From Porticoccaceae bacterium (GTDB lineage: Bacteria; Pseudomonadota; Gammaproteobacteria; Pseudomonadales; Porticoccaceae), in contig JAQWIR010000004.1 of NCBI GenBank assembly GCA_029248755.1, positions 1-62,098 on the forward strand: a stretch of DNA of 62,098 nucleotides, read 5' to 3'. The notes below the pieces were generated by a model. It had not been told where the DNA came from. It made no database searches and saw nothing but the letters and a program-made list of their open reading frames with translations. Of the stretch, positions 19,013-29,842 are shown piece by piece. The position numbers and the translations under genes were made by a program. Position 1 is the first letter of the stretch; each line of letters starts with the position of its first letter.

Positions 19013-19032
19013 TACTGCTTAATGTTTAAAGT

Positions 19033-19068
19033 AAAAAAGCCCATATTGTTTTCGATATGGGCTTTTTT
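19033..19068 (+). terminator. Rho-independent terminator after yajC
   Basis: Perfect 14-bp stem (19033-19046 with 19055-19068) with an 8-base loop; the right arm ends in six T. A-run on the left makes it able to work on both strands. Confidence 0.93.
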
Positions 19069-19085
19069 ATTAACTTTTTTACAAC

Positions 19086-19115
19086 CTCTTGCACTCTCTT
19101 GCACTCTCTTGCACT
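19086..19115. repeat. Three tandem copies of a decamer (CTCTTGCACT)
   Basis: Exact 10-bp unit repeated three times, between the yajC terminator and the symporter gene. Ten base pairs is close to one helical turn, so the copies present the same face of DNA. No regulator is known for it. Confidence 0.9.
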
Positions 19116-19231
19116 AGGCTTATATGGAAAAATACTCGATTTAAAGCCCTTAGTGGCATAGTATTTAATTATTGAGTCGCACTCGTTGCGATATTAAACA
19201 CAAAATACATTAACAAAGGATATGTTTTTCT

Positions 19232-20590
19232 ATGTTTGAGCAAATCATTGACTCAGTAAACACTGTTGTTTGGGGTCCAGTCATGTTGTTTTTGTTGCTG
19301 GGCACTGGTGTATATTTAACCATTGGTTTGCGCGGTATGACCATTACTCGAATTCCTTATGCCTTTGGTCAGTTACTAAAAGGGCGCAAAGGCTCGGGTG
19401 AAGGTGAAATAAGCCCTTTTAATGCTTTAATGACAGCGCTATCTTCAACTGTGGGGACCGGTAATATTGCTGGTGTTGCTACAGCTATAGGTATTGGTGG
19501 TCCTGGGGCATTGTTCTGGATGTGGTGTACAGCTCTTGTGGGTATGGCCACCAAATATGCAGAAGCTTTACTGGCTGTAAATTACCGTGAGACAGATGCC
19601 TCGGGGAAAAAAGTCGGAGGGCCAATGTACTTTATAAAAAACGGTCTTGGGCAACGCTGGAAGCCTCTCGCATTCCTTTTTGCTTTATTTGGTAGTTTGG
19701 CAGGTTTTGGTCTGGCCAATACTGTTCAATCAAACACAGTTTCGCAGGTATTATTAACTAATTTTAATATACCAACCATAACCAGTGGGCTACTCATGTC
19801 CTTTATGGTGGCCTTGGTTTTACTGGGTGGTATCAAACGTATTGCCCTTGTCGCTGGCAAATTGGTCCCATTAATGACAATCATTTATGTGTTATCGACA
19901 TTAATCATTTTGTTAATGCATGTTTCAGAAATACCGCAAGCTTTGTTATTTATAGTAGACAGTGCATTTAATGGTACTGCCGCCACTGGTGGTTTTGCGG
20001 GGGCAACCGTTATGATCGCCCTAAGAATGGGGGTATCCCGAGGTATTTTTTCCAACGAATCAGGTTTGGGTTCCGCGCCAATTGCCCACGCAGCGGCAGA
20101 AACAAATAGTCCGGTTAGACAGGGTACTATTGCCATGTTGGGGACCTTTATTGATACACTGATTATATGCACTATGACGGGGTTGGTTTTGGTGGTATCT
20201 GGCGTTTGGAATTCCGATCTTCAGGGTGCGGCTATGACATTAATGGTGTTTGATTCTTCGCTTCCGTTGGGTGGCCATATATTATCCCTGTGTATAGCTT
20301 TATTTGCATTTACTACCATGTTGGGTTGGAGTTACTACGGTGAACGCTGTGCTCAGTTTCTCTTGGGGCCTAAGGTTGTATTGCCGTTTAGGCTACTTTG
20401 GGTTATAGGTGTGTTTATGGGCACTCAGATGAGTCTTGGTTTGGTATGGAAAATGTCTGATGCGCTTAATGGCATGATGGCAATTCCAAATCTATTGGCA
20501 CTCTTGCTACTATCGCCCGTTGTATTTAAGCTAACAAAGCAATACTTTCAACCCGTTGATAATTCACCAGAAGTACAAACTAGTAAGTAA
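19232..20590 (+). CDS. Sodium:alanine symporter, AGCS family
   Basis: Inner-membrane amino-acid carrier with about ten helices. It carries the AGCS signatures GEISPFNALMTALSSTVGTGNIAGVA near residue 60 (in the sequence as two shorter blocks) and SNESGLGSAPIAHAAAETN near residue 275, which line the Na+/substrate site. 452 aa, full length. The alanine or glycine preference is a family-level inference. Two bases separate it from the nucleotidase gene downstream, so they are probably one transcript. Confidence 0.93.
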   Translation: MFEQIIDSVNTVVWGPVMLFLLLGTGVYLTIGLRGMTITRIPYAFGQLLKGRKGSGEGEISPFNALMTALSSTVGTGNIAGVATAIGIGGPGALFWMWCTALVGMATKYAEALLAVNYRETDASGKKVGGPMYFIKNGLGQRWKPLAFLFALFGSLAGFGLANTVQSNTVSQVLLTNFNIPTITSGLLMSFMVALVLLGGIKRIALVAGKLVPLMTIIYVLSTLIILLMHVSEIPQALLFIVDSAFNGTAATGGFAGATVMIALRMGVSRGIFSNESGLGSAPIAHAAAETNSPVRQGTIAMLGTFIDTLIICTMTGLVLVVSGVWNSDLQGAAMTLMVFDSSLPLGGHILSLCIALFAFTTMLGWSYYGERCAQFLLGPKVVLPFRLLWVIGVFMGTQMSLGLVWKMSDALNGMMAIPNLLALLLLSPVVFKLTKQYFQPVDNSPEVQTSK

Positions 20591-20592
20591 TT

Positions 20593-21513
20593 ATGGCAAA
20601 GACACCTTCACCTAAGCTAGTAATCGCTATATCCTCAACTGCGTTGTTTGATATGCGTGAAAGTCATGAGATATACGAACAACAGGGTGTTGCCGCTTAT
20701 GCTGACTATCAACGACAACATGAAGACGATATTCTTCAGCCCGGTGAAGCATTCCCGTTAGCGTCTAAATTATTACGTATTAATGAAAAGCTCGGTGGTG
20801 AGCCTAAGGTTGAAATAATTCTTCTTTCCAGAAATTCTGCGGATACTGGTTTGCGTGTGTTTAATTCAATTGCCCATCATGGTTTAAAAATAACGAGAGC
20901 GGCTTTTTCCGGTGGTGATAGTCCCTATAGATATGTGTCAGCTTTTGCTTGCCACCTCTTTTTGTCGACCAATGCGGGAGATGTTAGGAATGCCCTAGAC
21001 AATGGCATGGCTGCTGCAACATTATTACCCTCACAAGGATCGAGTAAAAGTTCAGGTGAATTGCGCTTTGCGTTTGATGGCGATGCTGTGTTATTTAGTG
21101 ACGCCTCCGAAAGAATATTTAAAGAGCAGGGCTTAGATGCATTTACAGAAAATGAGAAAAAATCAGCCCATAAACCAATGGATGCCGGCCCATTTAAAAG
21201 CTTTTTAGAAGCCCTTCAGGGATTACAGTCAGAGTTCCCTGTCGGCGAGTGCCCAATTCGAACAGCACTTGTAACAGCCCGCGCAGCACCTGCTCACGAA
21301 CGTGTCGTTAGGACTTTGCGAGATTGGAATATACGAATTGACGAGAGCTTATTTTTGGGTGGGCTTAGTAAAGGAGATTTTTTAAAATCTTTTGAAGCCG
21401 ATGTTTTTTTTGATGACCAGCAGATACATTGCACCTCTGCCAGTGAATATGTAGCCACTGGGCATGTTCCTCATGGTGTGGCCAATGAAAAATCCGAAGA
21501 TAACAAAAGCTAG
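20593..21513 (+). CDS. Cytosolic 5'-nucleotidase, cN-I family
   Basis: Family of 5'-nucleotidases related to vertebrate cN-I. Family marks: VIAISSTALFDMRESHEIYE at the N-terminus, LLSRNSADTGLRVFNSI, ITRAAFSGGDSPYRY, and FDGDAVLFSDASE, which resembles a HAD acidic motif. ALVTARAAPAHERVVRTLRDW follows. 306 aa. It dephosphorylates nucleoside monophosphates; which one is not visible. Directly behind the symporter gene; converges with the TSUP gene with a 2-base gap. Confidence 0.9.
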   Translation: MAKTPSPKLVIAISSTALFDMRESHEIYEQQGVAAYADYQRQHEDDILQPGEAFPLASKLLRINEKLGGEPKVEIILLSRNSADTGLRVFNSIAHHGLKITRAAFSGGDSPYRYVSAFACHLFLSTNAGDVRNALDNGMAAATLLPSQGSSKSSGELRFAFDGDAVLFSDASERIFKEQGLDAFTENEKKSAHKPMDAGPFKSFLEALQGLQSEFPVGECPIRTALVTARAAPAHERVVRTLRDWNIRIDESLFLGGLSKGDFLKSFEADVFFDDQQIHCTSASEYVATGHVPHGVANEKSEDNKS

Positions 21514-21515
21514 AT

Positions 21516-22292
21516 TTAACCAACAATAAACTTAGTGCCCAATCCTAGAAGTATCAGCGCTATGAGTGTTTGTAATAAATCACTGGGTAAACGTTTGGCA
21601 AATTTAGTACCCAAGTGTATTGCCGGTAAAGAGCCTATCAACAAACTTCCGAGCAAAACTAAATCAACATTACCCAATACAAAGAAATGGCCTAAACCTG
21701 CTATTAATGTCAGCGGTACAGCATGCCCTATATCAGTACCTATAATTTTAATGGTTTTTAAGTAGGGATATAACAGCATCAATATAGCAGCACCAAATGC
21801 GCCAGCGCCAACTGATGAAAGCGTTACAAAAATCCCCAGAAATAACCCTGCAAATATCACTATAAAATCTGAATATTTTTTTGGTTTAGACTGTTCTTGG
21901 GATATATCAGCGTTAAGTCTTCCACGAAAAATAATCACTATTGATGTCAGCACTAACATAATGCCAAGACTATGGGTCAGTATGGATTGATAGTCAGAAG
22001 AGTCGGTAAAAACACGGCTTAAAAAGTGTGTGGTTAATAAAGAGGCTGGAATACTACCAAGAGCAAGTAGCCCCATAATACGCCATTCAATGGTTTTTTG
22101 CCGAGCGTGAGTGATCATTCCACCCGCTTTGGTAATAGCGGCATACAAAAGGTCTGTCCCAATCGCTATGTGATAGGGAATGCCAAAAAGAATGAGAAAA
22201 GGCGTCATAAGCGAGCCGCCGCCAACTCCGGTCAAACCAACAGCAAAGCCCACAACAGCACCAGCGGCAATAAAATAGAATAATTCGATCAT
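21516..22292 (-). CDS. TSUP-family sulfite/organosulfur exporter (TauE/SafE)
   Basis: Multi-pass inner-membrane protein (about eight helices, 258 aa) of the TauE/SafE family. Typical start GAVVGFAVGLTGVGGGSLMTPFL and a second related half with VTLSSVGAGAFGAAIL. It lies divergent from cysB, which suggests a role in sulfur-compound traffic, but direction and substrate are not seen. No clear ribosome site precedes ATG 22292. Confidence 0.88.
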   Translation of the reverse strand: MIELFYFIAAGAVVGFAVGLTGVGGGSLMTPFLILFGIPYHIAIGTDLLYAAITKAGGMITHARQKTIEWRIMGLLALGSIPASLLTTHFLSRVFTDSSDYQSILTHSLGIMLVLTSIVIIFRGRLNADISQEQSKPKKYSDFIVIFAGLFLGIFVTLSSVGAGAFGAAILMLLYPYLKTIKIIGTDIGHAVPLTLIAGLGHFFVLGNVDLVLLGSLLIGSLPAIHLGTKFAKRLPSDLLQTLIALILLGLGTKFIVG

Positions 22293-22397
22293 ATAAAAAT
22301 AGATTGATGTAAATATTGGGTCACTTTAACAACTGGACACTATTCATAGAAAGAATAAAATTATATAGTTTTATAGCTAAATTGAATATCAAAATGA

Positions 22398-23436
<1,039 letters not shown>

Positions 23437-23439
23437 GAG

Positions 23440-24168
23440 TTACTTAGATTCTAGATTGACAGCGTGAAGTCCACATTCTTTCTTAGTGGCTTCTTCCCAC
23501 CACCATCGTCCTTCACGTTCATGTTGTCCGGGCCCAGTCGGTCGAGTGCAAGGCTCGCAACCTATACTAACAAAGCCACGCTCATGTAATTCATTGTAGG
23601 GAACTTCAAATGCACGAATATAGTCCCATACTTGCTGTGAAGACCAGTTAGACAAGGGATTGTATTTAGTTAATGTCGCACCCTCTTTGGCAAAGAATTT
23701 ATCATCCTGAACAGCAGGCACATTAGCTCTTGTACCAGGGCTTTGGTCTTTACGCTGACCTGTAATCCATGCGTCAAGAGTATGCAAATGACGACGAAGT
23801 GGTGAAATTTTTCGAATACCGCAACATTCTTTGTGATCATCCTTGTAAAAGCTAAATAAACCCTTTTCTTTAACCAGTGCTTCAACCGCAGTTGTTTCCG
23901 GCATAATGATATCGATATCAATTTTGTAATGGTCTCTTACTCGCTCAATAAACTGATAGGTTTCTGCATGGAGGCGGCCGGTATCAAGTGAAAAAACTTG
24001 AATATCTGAGCGTATTTTATAGGCCATATCAATAAGCACAACATCCTATGCACCACTAAAAGAAATCGCAATATTATTGTGGTTTTCTAATGCATGGCGT
24101 AGTATCTGCTGAGGGGCTTTTGAGACGAGTTCGCTTTCTATATCTGTTATATTAATTGAATCATTCAT
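23440..24168 (-). pseudogene. cysH: Assimilatory APS reductase cysH, interrupted by an in-frame amber codon
   Basis: Reduces activated sulfate (APS, [4Fe-4S] type) to sulfite with thioredoxin. Read from ATG 24168 the frame runs 242 codons and matches the Pseudomonas-type enzyme along its length, including the cluster cysteines (ECCGIR, GCEPC) and the catalytic ECGLH near the end. Codon 41, at 24046-24048, is TAG inside the nucleotide-binding loop ISFSGA[12 protein letters not shown], where the family has Glu (GAG or GAA). One base change explains it. Restart at GTG 24039 would drop 43 residues including the loop. It may be a true nonsense allele, a sequencing error or a suppressed codon; other genes here end in TAG, which argues against recoding. 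Confidence 0.85.
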
Positions 24169-24382
24169 AGTTATTGTAGGCTTTCATTAACTGAATTAAT
24201 TAAATCGGAAATGGTTCCGAAGGCGAATATTGCAAGTTTGCTATTGTATCAAAAACAAAGGTTAATCGGTACAACATCTGTCTTTTGTATTGTAGATCTA
24301 TTATTAGCTATAGCCCCTATAGTTAATTGCAGCTGGATCATATTTTGAGTAGAGTGCTCATAGATTGTTTTGAGGAGTTATT

Positions 24383-25000
24383 GTGGAAATTGCTTGTTTA
24401 GATTTAGAAGGTGTATTGGTTCCTGAGATATGGATTGCATTCGCAGAAAAAACCGGTATTGAAGAGCTTAAGAAAACCACCAGAGATGAGCCAGATTACG
24501 ATGTGCTGATGCAATATCGTCTCGATCTTTTGCGTCAACATAATCTTGGCTTAAATGAAATTCAGGAGGTTATTGCAACCTTGTCGCCCCTTGAAGGTGC
24601 GGCTGATTTTGTCGATTGGTTACGTGAACGTTTTCAAGTGGTTATTCTCTCAGATACTTTTTATGAGTTTGCTAGCCCATTGATGAAACAGCTTGGTTAT
24701 CCAACCCTGTTGTGCCATAAGCTTGAGACAGATTCTAGCGGCAATGTAGTTAACTATCGGCTGCGTCAAGCCAACCCAAAGCGTCAAGCAATAGTTGGCT
24801 TTAAAAGCATGTACTATAGAACCATTGCTGCAGGCGACTCATACAATGATACAACCATGTTGGCTGAGGCAGATGCAGGTATATTATTTCATGCCCCAGA
24901 TAATGTAATTAAAGAATTCCCACAGTTTCCTGCGGTGCAGACCTTTGCTGATTTAAAGCAAGAATTTATACGCGCCAGTAATCGTAATCTTAGCCTTTAA
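24383..25000 (+). CDS. thrH: Phosphoserine phosphatase / homoserine phosphotransferase ThrH
   Basis: HAD enzyme that dephosphorylates phosphoserine and can pass the phosphate to homoserine. The nucleophile motif is CLDLEGVLVPE, with Glu where most HAD enzymes have Asp, as in ThrH. Other motifs: VVILSDTFYEF, the lysine region KRQAIVGFKSM and AAGDSYNDTTML. Start GTG 24383 follows TTGAGGAG. 205 aa, full length. Its place next to cysH and cysB is conserved in Pseudomonas. Confidence 0.92.
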   Translation: MEIACLDLEGVLVPEIWIAFAEKTGIEELKKTTRDEPDYDVLMQYRLDLLRQHNLGLNEIQEVIATLSPLEGAADFVDWLRERFQVVILSDTFYEFASPLMKQLGYPTLLCHKLETDSSGNVVNYRLRQANPKRQAIVGFKSMYYRTIAAGDSYNDTTMLAEADAGILFHAPDNVIKEFPQFPAVQTFADLKQEFIRASNRNLSL

Positions 25001-25018
25001 TCATGTTTGGTTGATTTT

Positions 25019-25702
25019 ATGCAAAATAATAGTTCCAGTGCTGATCGAATTCGTGAGAAAAAGAAACTTTTTCTTGCCCGTGAGCAAAGAATTATTGATG
25101 CTGCCGTTGAGCTATTTTTAGAGTCGAGTATAGATCGCATTACAGTCTCTAAAATTGCCGTTAGAGCAGGTATTGGTAAGGGAACTGTGTACAAGCACTT
25201 CCTCACTAAAAATGAAATTTTAATCAGAATTATCCTAGACTATGAACGTAATATTACAAGCAGTCTCACTGATGGAATCAAACGTGCTGAAGCGGGAGAC
25301 TCTGGTGCGGCTGCAAAGTCTTATTTTCAGTCTCGATTAGAAAACCCAAAACTTGATCGTCTCATTCAGCAGCTTGAAGACCGGCTGATTGAATCTGGGG
25401 ATGTAATCGATCAAGTTAAAGAGTTGCATCAACTTCGTCTTTCTAATGAGGGTGCCCTTAACGGGTTAACTTCAAAATTAATTGATCGCGGTGTACTTGA
25501 AGATGTTCCTCCACACTTTCATTATCTTGCCTGCTGGGCTTTAGCTCAGGGCGCTGTTGAACTTTGCTTTAATAAAACATGGAATGAAAAGATGGATAAT
25601 GCGGCGCTTATGGAATTTATTACCAATATTGGTGTAACCATGGGCAATAAAGGTCAATACCATTCCGATGAATCCCGGTCCAACAAAGAAAGTAAATCCT
25701 AG
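25019..25702 (+). CDS. TetR-family transcriptional regulator
   Basis: N-terminal TetR helix-turn-helix (ITVSKIAVRAGIGKGTVYKHF, residues ~40-60 as a continuous helix pair) and an all-helical ligand domain. ATG 25019 is used; TTG 25007 would add four residues. It shares one base with the next gene (stop TAG and start GTG), so they are coupled. Nearby etfBA and ETF-QO hint at control of fatty-acid or electron-transfer functions, but the ligand is unknown. Confidence 0.85.
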   Translation: MQNNSSSADRIREKKKLFLAREQRIIDAAVELFLESSIDRITVSKIAVRAGIGKGTVYKHFLTKNEILIRIILDYERNITSSLTDGIKRAEAGDSGAAAKSYFQSRLENPKLDRLIQQLEDRLIESGDVIDQVKELHQLRLSNEGALNGLTSKLIDRGVLEDVPPHFHYLACWALAQGAVELCFNKTWNEKMDNAALMEFITNIGVTMGNKGQYHSDESRSNKESKS

Positions 25703-26289
25703 TGAATTCCCTGATCAGTCCAGAACAATTGTTCGCTGATCTAATTGAACAGGCTAATAAGAGTTCGAGTCAATTACCCCCAGCCCATCTATGGCATCCG
25801 GAAAAAACTGGAGATATGGATATGTTTATTGATAGAGAGGGTAGGTGGTTACACCAGTCAGTTGAGATCAAAAGACCAGCAATGGTTAAGCTTTTTGCCT
25901 CTATATTAAGAATCGAGGATGGTGATTATTTCTTGGTAGCACCTAACGAAAAATGGCAAATTCAGGTCGATATTGCCCCCTTATATATTGTTGATGCAAA
26001 GCGAACATTAAGACAAGACATTCAAGTCATAAGTTTTACAACCAGTACTGAAGATCAGGTTTTACTAGGCCCTGATAACCGTTTAATTATGCATCAAAAA
26101 AAACCACTAGAATCTGTTTTCCCCCTAATTCACGTAAGAGATGGCTTAAATGCTTTGGTAAGTCGAAGCATTTATTATCAGCTAGTCGATTGGGGACGCG
26201 AAAAAACCCTAGATAACGGTAATTGTGAATTAGTTTTAGATAGTTTAGGCAGTCAGTTTTCCCTTGGCGATATAACCCAAAGCGGCTAA
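25702..26289 (+). CDS. DUF1285 protein
   Basis: Conserved gammaproteobacterial protein of 195 aa with the DUF1285 pattern: HLWHPEKTGDMDMFIDREGRW near residues 27-47 and ESVFPLIHVRDGLNALVSRS in the C-terminal half. The fold is known from structural genomics but the role is not. GTG start overlaps the TetR stop by one base. Its stop abuts the end of the convergent ETF-QO gene. Confidence 0.85.
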   Translation: MNSLISPEQLFADLIEQANKSSSQLPPAHLWHPEKTGDMDMFIDREGRWLHQSVEIKRPAMVKLFASILRIEDGDYFLVAPNEKWQIQVDIAPLYIVDAKRTLRQDIQVISFTTSTEDQVLLGPDNRLIMHQKKPLESVFPLIHVRDGLNALVSRSIYYQLVDWGREKTLDNGNCELVLDSLGSQFSLGDITQSG

Positions 26290-27930
26290 TTACATATTCG
26301 GATAATTAGGACCGCCAGAGCCTTCAGGGGTTACCCAGTTGATATTTTGACTGGGTTCTTTGATATCGCAAGTTTTACAATGCACGCAATTTTGCGCATT
26401 AATTTGAAATTTTGATGATCCATCAGAATCCTCAACCACCTCATAAACACCGGCAGGGCAGTATCGTTGCGCCGCTTCGTTATAGGCTGTCAAATTATGC
26501 AAAATAGGTAAATCGGGATCACTAAGTTGCAGGTGACAGGGTTGATCCTCTTCATGGTTGGTATTAGACAAAAAGACAGATGAGGGCTTGTCAAAGCTTA
26601 ATACACCATCGTATTTTGGATAATTGATAACATCGCATTCATCAACGGTTTTCATGGTTAAATGATCTTCTACTGTATCTTTAAGCGTCCAAGGTAAGCA
26701 TCCATTAAATATATTAATATCAATAAAGGCATAGGCAGAGCCCAACAAATAACCAAATTTATGCTGGGCTGGACCAAAATTTCTTTGCCTATGTAATTCT
26801 TTAAATGCCCATGATTTTTGGTAGGCATGAGCAAATTCCACAATATCACTATTTGCTTGATTATTCGCCAGAGCCTTAGCTACCGATTCAGCAGCAACCA
26901 TGCCAGATTTCATCGCGGTATGACTCCCCTTAATTTTGGCAAAATTTAGAGTGCCAGCATCATCACCAATTAATAAACCACCGGGAAATGACATTTTTGG
27001 CAGTGACTGAAGTCCACCTTTAGTAATCGCTCGCGCGCCATAGGTAAGACGTTCTCCACCTTCAAGATGCTGCTTTATACTTGGGTGGTGTTTATAGCGC
27101 TGAAATTCATCATACGGGCTTAAATGGGGATTGCTATAGGAAAGGTTAGTAATTAGCCCAACGGCCACTTGATTGTCCTCTAAATGATAAAGAAAACCAC
27201 CCCCCAGTGTATTAGTCTCATTAAGGGGCCACCCGGCAGAGTGAACTACAAGTCCAGGTTTATGCTGTTCCGAGGGTACTTTCCATAATTCTTTAATCCC
27301 AATACCATAATGTTGAGGATCTTTACCCTCATCTAAGTTGTATTTGTCGATTAGCTGCTTGCCCAAATGACCACGGCAACCCTCGGCAAACAGCGTATAT
27401 TTAGCCTGTAGTTCCATGCCTTGCATAAAGGTATCTTTTTTATCTCCAGTGCGACTCAGTCCCATATCACCTGTAGCAATTCCAGTAACCTTACCATCTT
27501 GATCGTAAAGAATTTCCGATGCAGCAAACCCGGGAAATATATCAACACCTAAGGATTCCGCTTGACCTCCAAGCCAAGAACAAAACTTACCCAAACTAAT
27601 AACGTAATTACCATGATTTTTCATGGTTTTAGGGGCCAATAATCCCGGCACCTTAATATGTTTTGAATCGCTGGTTAAAAGCAAAATTTGGTCATCTGTA
27701 ACCCCAGTAGTCACAGGAGCCGACATAGATTTCCAATCAGGAATAAGTTCGTTTAAGGCGGTAGGCTCAAAAACTGCACCCGATAAAATGTGGGCACCGA
27801 CTGCAGAACCTTTTTCGATCACACAAACTGAATAATTAGCATTTAATTGCTTTAGTCTGCAAGCAGCGGCAAGACCTGCCGGACCAGCACCTACAATGAC
27901 TACGTCATATTCCATGGATTCACGGGACAA
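26290..27930 (-). CDS. Electron transfer flavoprotein–ubiquinone oxidoreductase
   Basis: Moves electrons from ETF to ubiquinone at the inner membrane. FAD-binding VVIVGAGPAGLAAACRL at the N-terminus, a long FAD/quinone domain, and a C-terminal [4Fe-4S] segment with CPAGVYEV and CVHCKTC. 546 aa, normal. The start is TTG 27930, supported by AGGAG seven bases upstream, while the internal ATG 27915 has none. Divergent from etfBA, its electron donor. Confidence 0.95.
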   Translation of the reverse strand: MSRESMEYDVVIVGAGPAGLAAACRLKQLNANYSVCVIEKGSAVGAHILSGAVFEPTALNELIPDWKSMSAPVTTGVTDDQILLLTSDSKHIKVPGLLAPKTMKNHGNYVISLGKFCSWLGGQAESLGVDIFPGFAASEILYDQDGKVTGIATGDMGLSRTGDKKDTFMQGMELQAKYTLFAEGCRGHLGKQLIDKYNLDEGKDPQHYGIGIKELWKVPSEQHKPGLVVHSAGWPLNETNTLGGGFLYHLEDNQVAVGLITNLSYSNPHLSPYDEFQRYKHHPSIKQHLEGGERLTYGARAITKGGLQSLPKMSFPGGLLIGDDAGTLNFAKIKGSHTAMKSGMVAAESVAKALANNQANSDIVEFAHAYQKSWAFKELHRQRNFGPAQHKFGYLLGSAYAFIDINIFNGCLPWTLKDTVEDHLTMKTVDECDVINYPKYDGVLSFDKPSSVFLSNTNHEEDQPCHLQLSDPDLPILHNLTAYNEAAQRYCPAGVYEVVEDSDGSSKFQINAQNCVHCKTCDIKEPSQNINWVTPEGSGGPNYPNM

Positions 27931-28160
27931 TGTGTTGCTCCTAATTATTTCAACATTATTATTAAATACTGTTTAACAGCTATATACAATGGCTGTAAAT
28001 ACGTTTAAATACCACTGTTTAGTTTGTTATTAATGTGACTAACGAGTCGCAATGAACCCACCAACTGATTGATTTAAAGCTAGTTATTGGGCAAAATACT
28101 GCCATTGAAAATGCTGTGGTTAATAAAGTCTATAGTTAAGTTATTAAAATTGGAGTTTTG

Positions 28161-28913
28161 ATGAAAATCCTTGTAGCAATAAAGCGAGTCGTCGATTACA
28201 ACGTTAAAGTTAGGGCCAATGCAGATAGTTCTGATGTAGATTTAGCCAATGTAAAAATGTCCATGAATCCTTTTTGTGAGATAGCCGTCGAAGAAGCTGT
28301 TCGGCTTAAAGAAAAAGGGTTGGCTAGTGAAATAATTACCGTCACTATTGGATGTCAGAAGTCTCAAGAGCAACTGCGAACATCACTGGCACTCGGCGCT
28401 GATAGATCTATTTTAGTTCAAACGGAACAACCACTAGAGCCTCTAGCCGTAGCTAAATGTCTCAAAGCAGTGTGTGATAAAGAAAGCCCCGATCTAATTC
28501 TAATGGGCAAGCAAGCTATCGATGGCGATAACAACCAAACGGGTCAAATGCTCGCAACTTTACTTGATTGTTCACAGGGTACGTTTGCATCTGAAGTTGT
28601 GGTTGACGAGGGTAAGATTGCTGTGACCCGTGAAATTGATGGAGGTCTTCAAACCCTTTCACTGGATTTGCCTGCTGTTGTTACCGCAGATTTACGACTT
28701 AACGAGCCGCGTTACGCCTCGCTGCCCAATATAATGAAATCTAAACAAAAGCCTCTAGCAACACTTACATTAGACGAACTTGGGGTCAATGCCAGTCCAA
28801 GAACTAAGCTGCTTGGCGTAGAGCCCCCAGCGCAGCGTCAAGCCGGAATAATGGTTAGCGATGTAACTCAATTGATAGATAAGCTTAAAAACGAAGCTAA
28901 GGTGATCTCATGA
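28161..28913 (+). CDS. etfB: Electron transfer flavoprotein beta subunit
   Basis: Beta subunit of ETF, which collects electrons from acyl-CoA and other dehydrogenases. Opens [18 protein letters not shown], has the AMP-site region and the recognition-loop area [20 protein letters not shown] near residue 175. ATG 28161 follows TGGAG; the adjacent TTG 28158 is not needed. 250 aa. Overlaps etfA by 4 bases (ATGA). Confidence 0.96.
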   Translation: MKILVAIKRVVDYNVKVRANADSSDVDLANVKMSMNPFCEIAVEEAVRLKEKGLASEIITVTIGCQKSQEQLRTSLALGADRSILVQTEQPLEPLAVAKCLKAVCDKESPDLILMGKQAIDGDNNQTGQMLATLLDCSQGTFASEVVVDEGKIAVTREIDGGLQTLSLDLPAVVTADLRLNEPRYASLPNIMKSKQKPLATLTLDELGVNASPRTKLLGVEPPAQRQAGIMVSDVTQLIDKLKNEAKVIS

Positions 28914-29842
28914 GTATTCTAGTAGTTGCTGAACACAATAATCAGCAGTTAAATTCAGCCACTTTAAACGCTATATCGGCCGCTACTCAACTGGGTGATA
29001 CGATTGATTTAATAATTGCAGGTAAAGACTGTCAAGCGGTTGCAGAGCAAGCCTCAAAGGTGATAGCTGTGTCCAAGGTATTTGTTGCAGACAATTCTTG
29101 TTACGATTATTTTCTTGCAGAGAATATGGCGCCATTAATTGCCGATGTGGCTGCTGGTTATACGCATATTTTGGCAACAGCAACCACCACTGCAAAAAAT
29201 ATAATGCCGCGTGTTGCAGCCTTGTTAGATGTTCAGGCTATTTCAGATATCAGTGAAATAGTCAGTCAAGATACCTTTAAAAGACCGATTTATGCCGGCA
29301 ACTTAATTGCCACAGTGCAGTCTATAGATACAGTTAAAGTTCTAACCATACGTGGTACATCATTTGACCCAGTATCAGCAGAAGGCGGATCAGCTAGCAT
29401 TGAAATTCTTGATGCGGCTCATGATGCGGCAGTTTCCAGTTTCGTTAGTGATCAGCTTGCGCAATCTGATCGACCTGAACTGACTGCTGCCAATATCGTT
29501 ATATCAGGTGGTCGTGGTATGGCCAGTGGTGATAACTTTGATCTTCTTTATAGAATTGCAGACAAATTGGGTGCCGCTGTCGGTGCTTCAAGGGCAGCGG
29601 TAGATGCTGATTATGCCCCCAATGATATGCAGGTGGGTCAAACTGGAAAGGTAGTGGCTCCGGATTTGTACATTGCCGTGGGTATTTCTGGCGCGATACA
29701 GCATTTAGCTGGAATGAAAGACAGCAAAGTCATTGTTGCCATCAATAAAGATGAAGAAGCGCCTATTTTCTCAGTAGCAGATTATGGCTTAGCGGCTGAC
29801 TTATTCGCCGCATTACCAGAATTAGAATCAAAGCTTTCTTAG
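28910..29842 (+). CDS. etfA: Electron transfer flavoprotein alpha subunit
   Basis: FAD-binding alpha subunit. The C-terminal domain carries [46 protein letters not shown] and [18 protein letters not shown], the family FAD site. 310 aa, full length. Translationally coupled to etfB; its stop touches the stop of convergent xthA. Confidence 0.96.
   Translation: MSILVVAEHNNQQLNSATLNAISAATQLGDTIDLIIAGKDCQAVAEQASKVIAVSKVFVADNSCYDYFLAENMAPLIADVAAGYTHILATATTTAKNIMPRVAALLDVQAISDISEIVSQDTFKRPIYAGNLIATVQSIDTVKVLTIRGTSFDPVSAEGGSASIEILDAAHDAAVSSFVSDQLAQSDRPELTAANIVISGGRGMASGDNFDLLYRIADKLGAAVGASRAAVDADYAPNDMQVGQTGKVVAPDLYIAVGISGAIQHLAGMKDSKVIVAINKDEEAPIFSVADYGLAADLFAALPELESKLS

Noticed and set aside
19086-19115. 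Decamer repeats as a CRISPR array
   Set aside because: Units are 10 bp and contiguous, with no spacers and no cas genes nearby.
24046-24048. Amber codon read as a pyrrolysine or other recoded amino acid
   Set aside because: cysB, the 310-1227 gene and the DUF1285-linked TetR end in TAG, so TAG is a normal stop here, and the family has Glu at this place.
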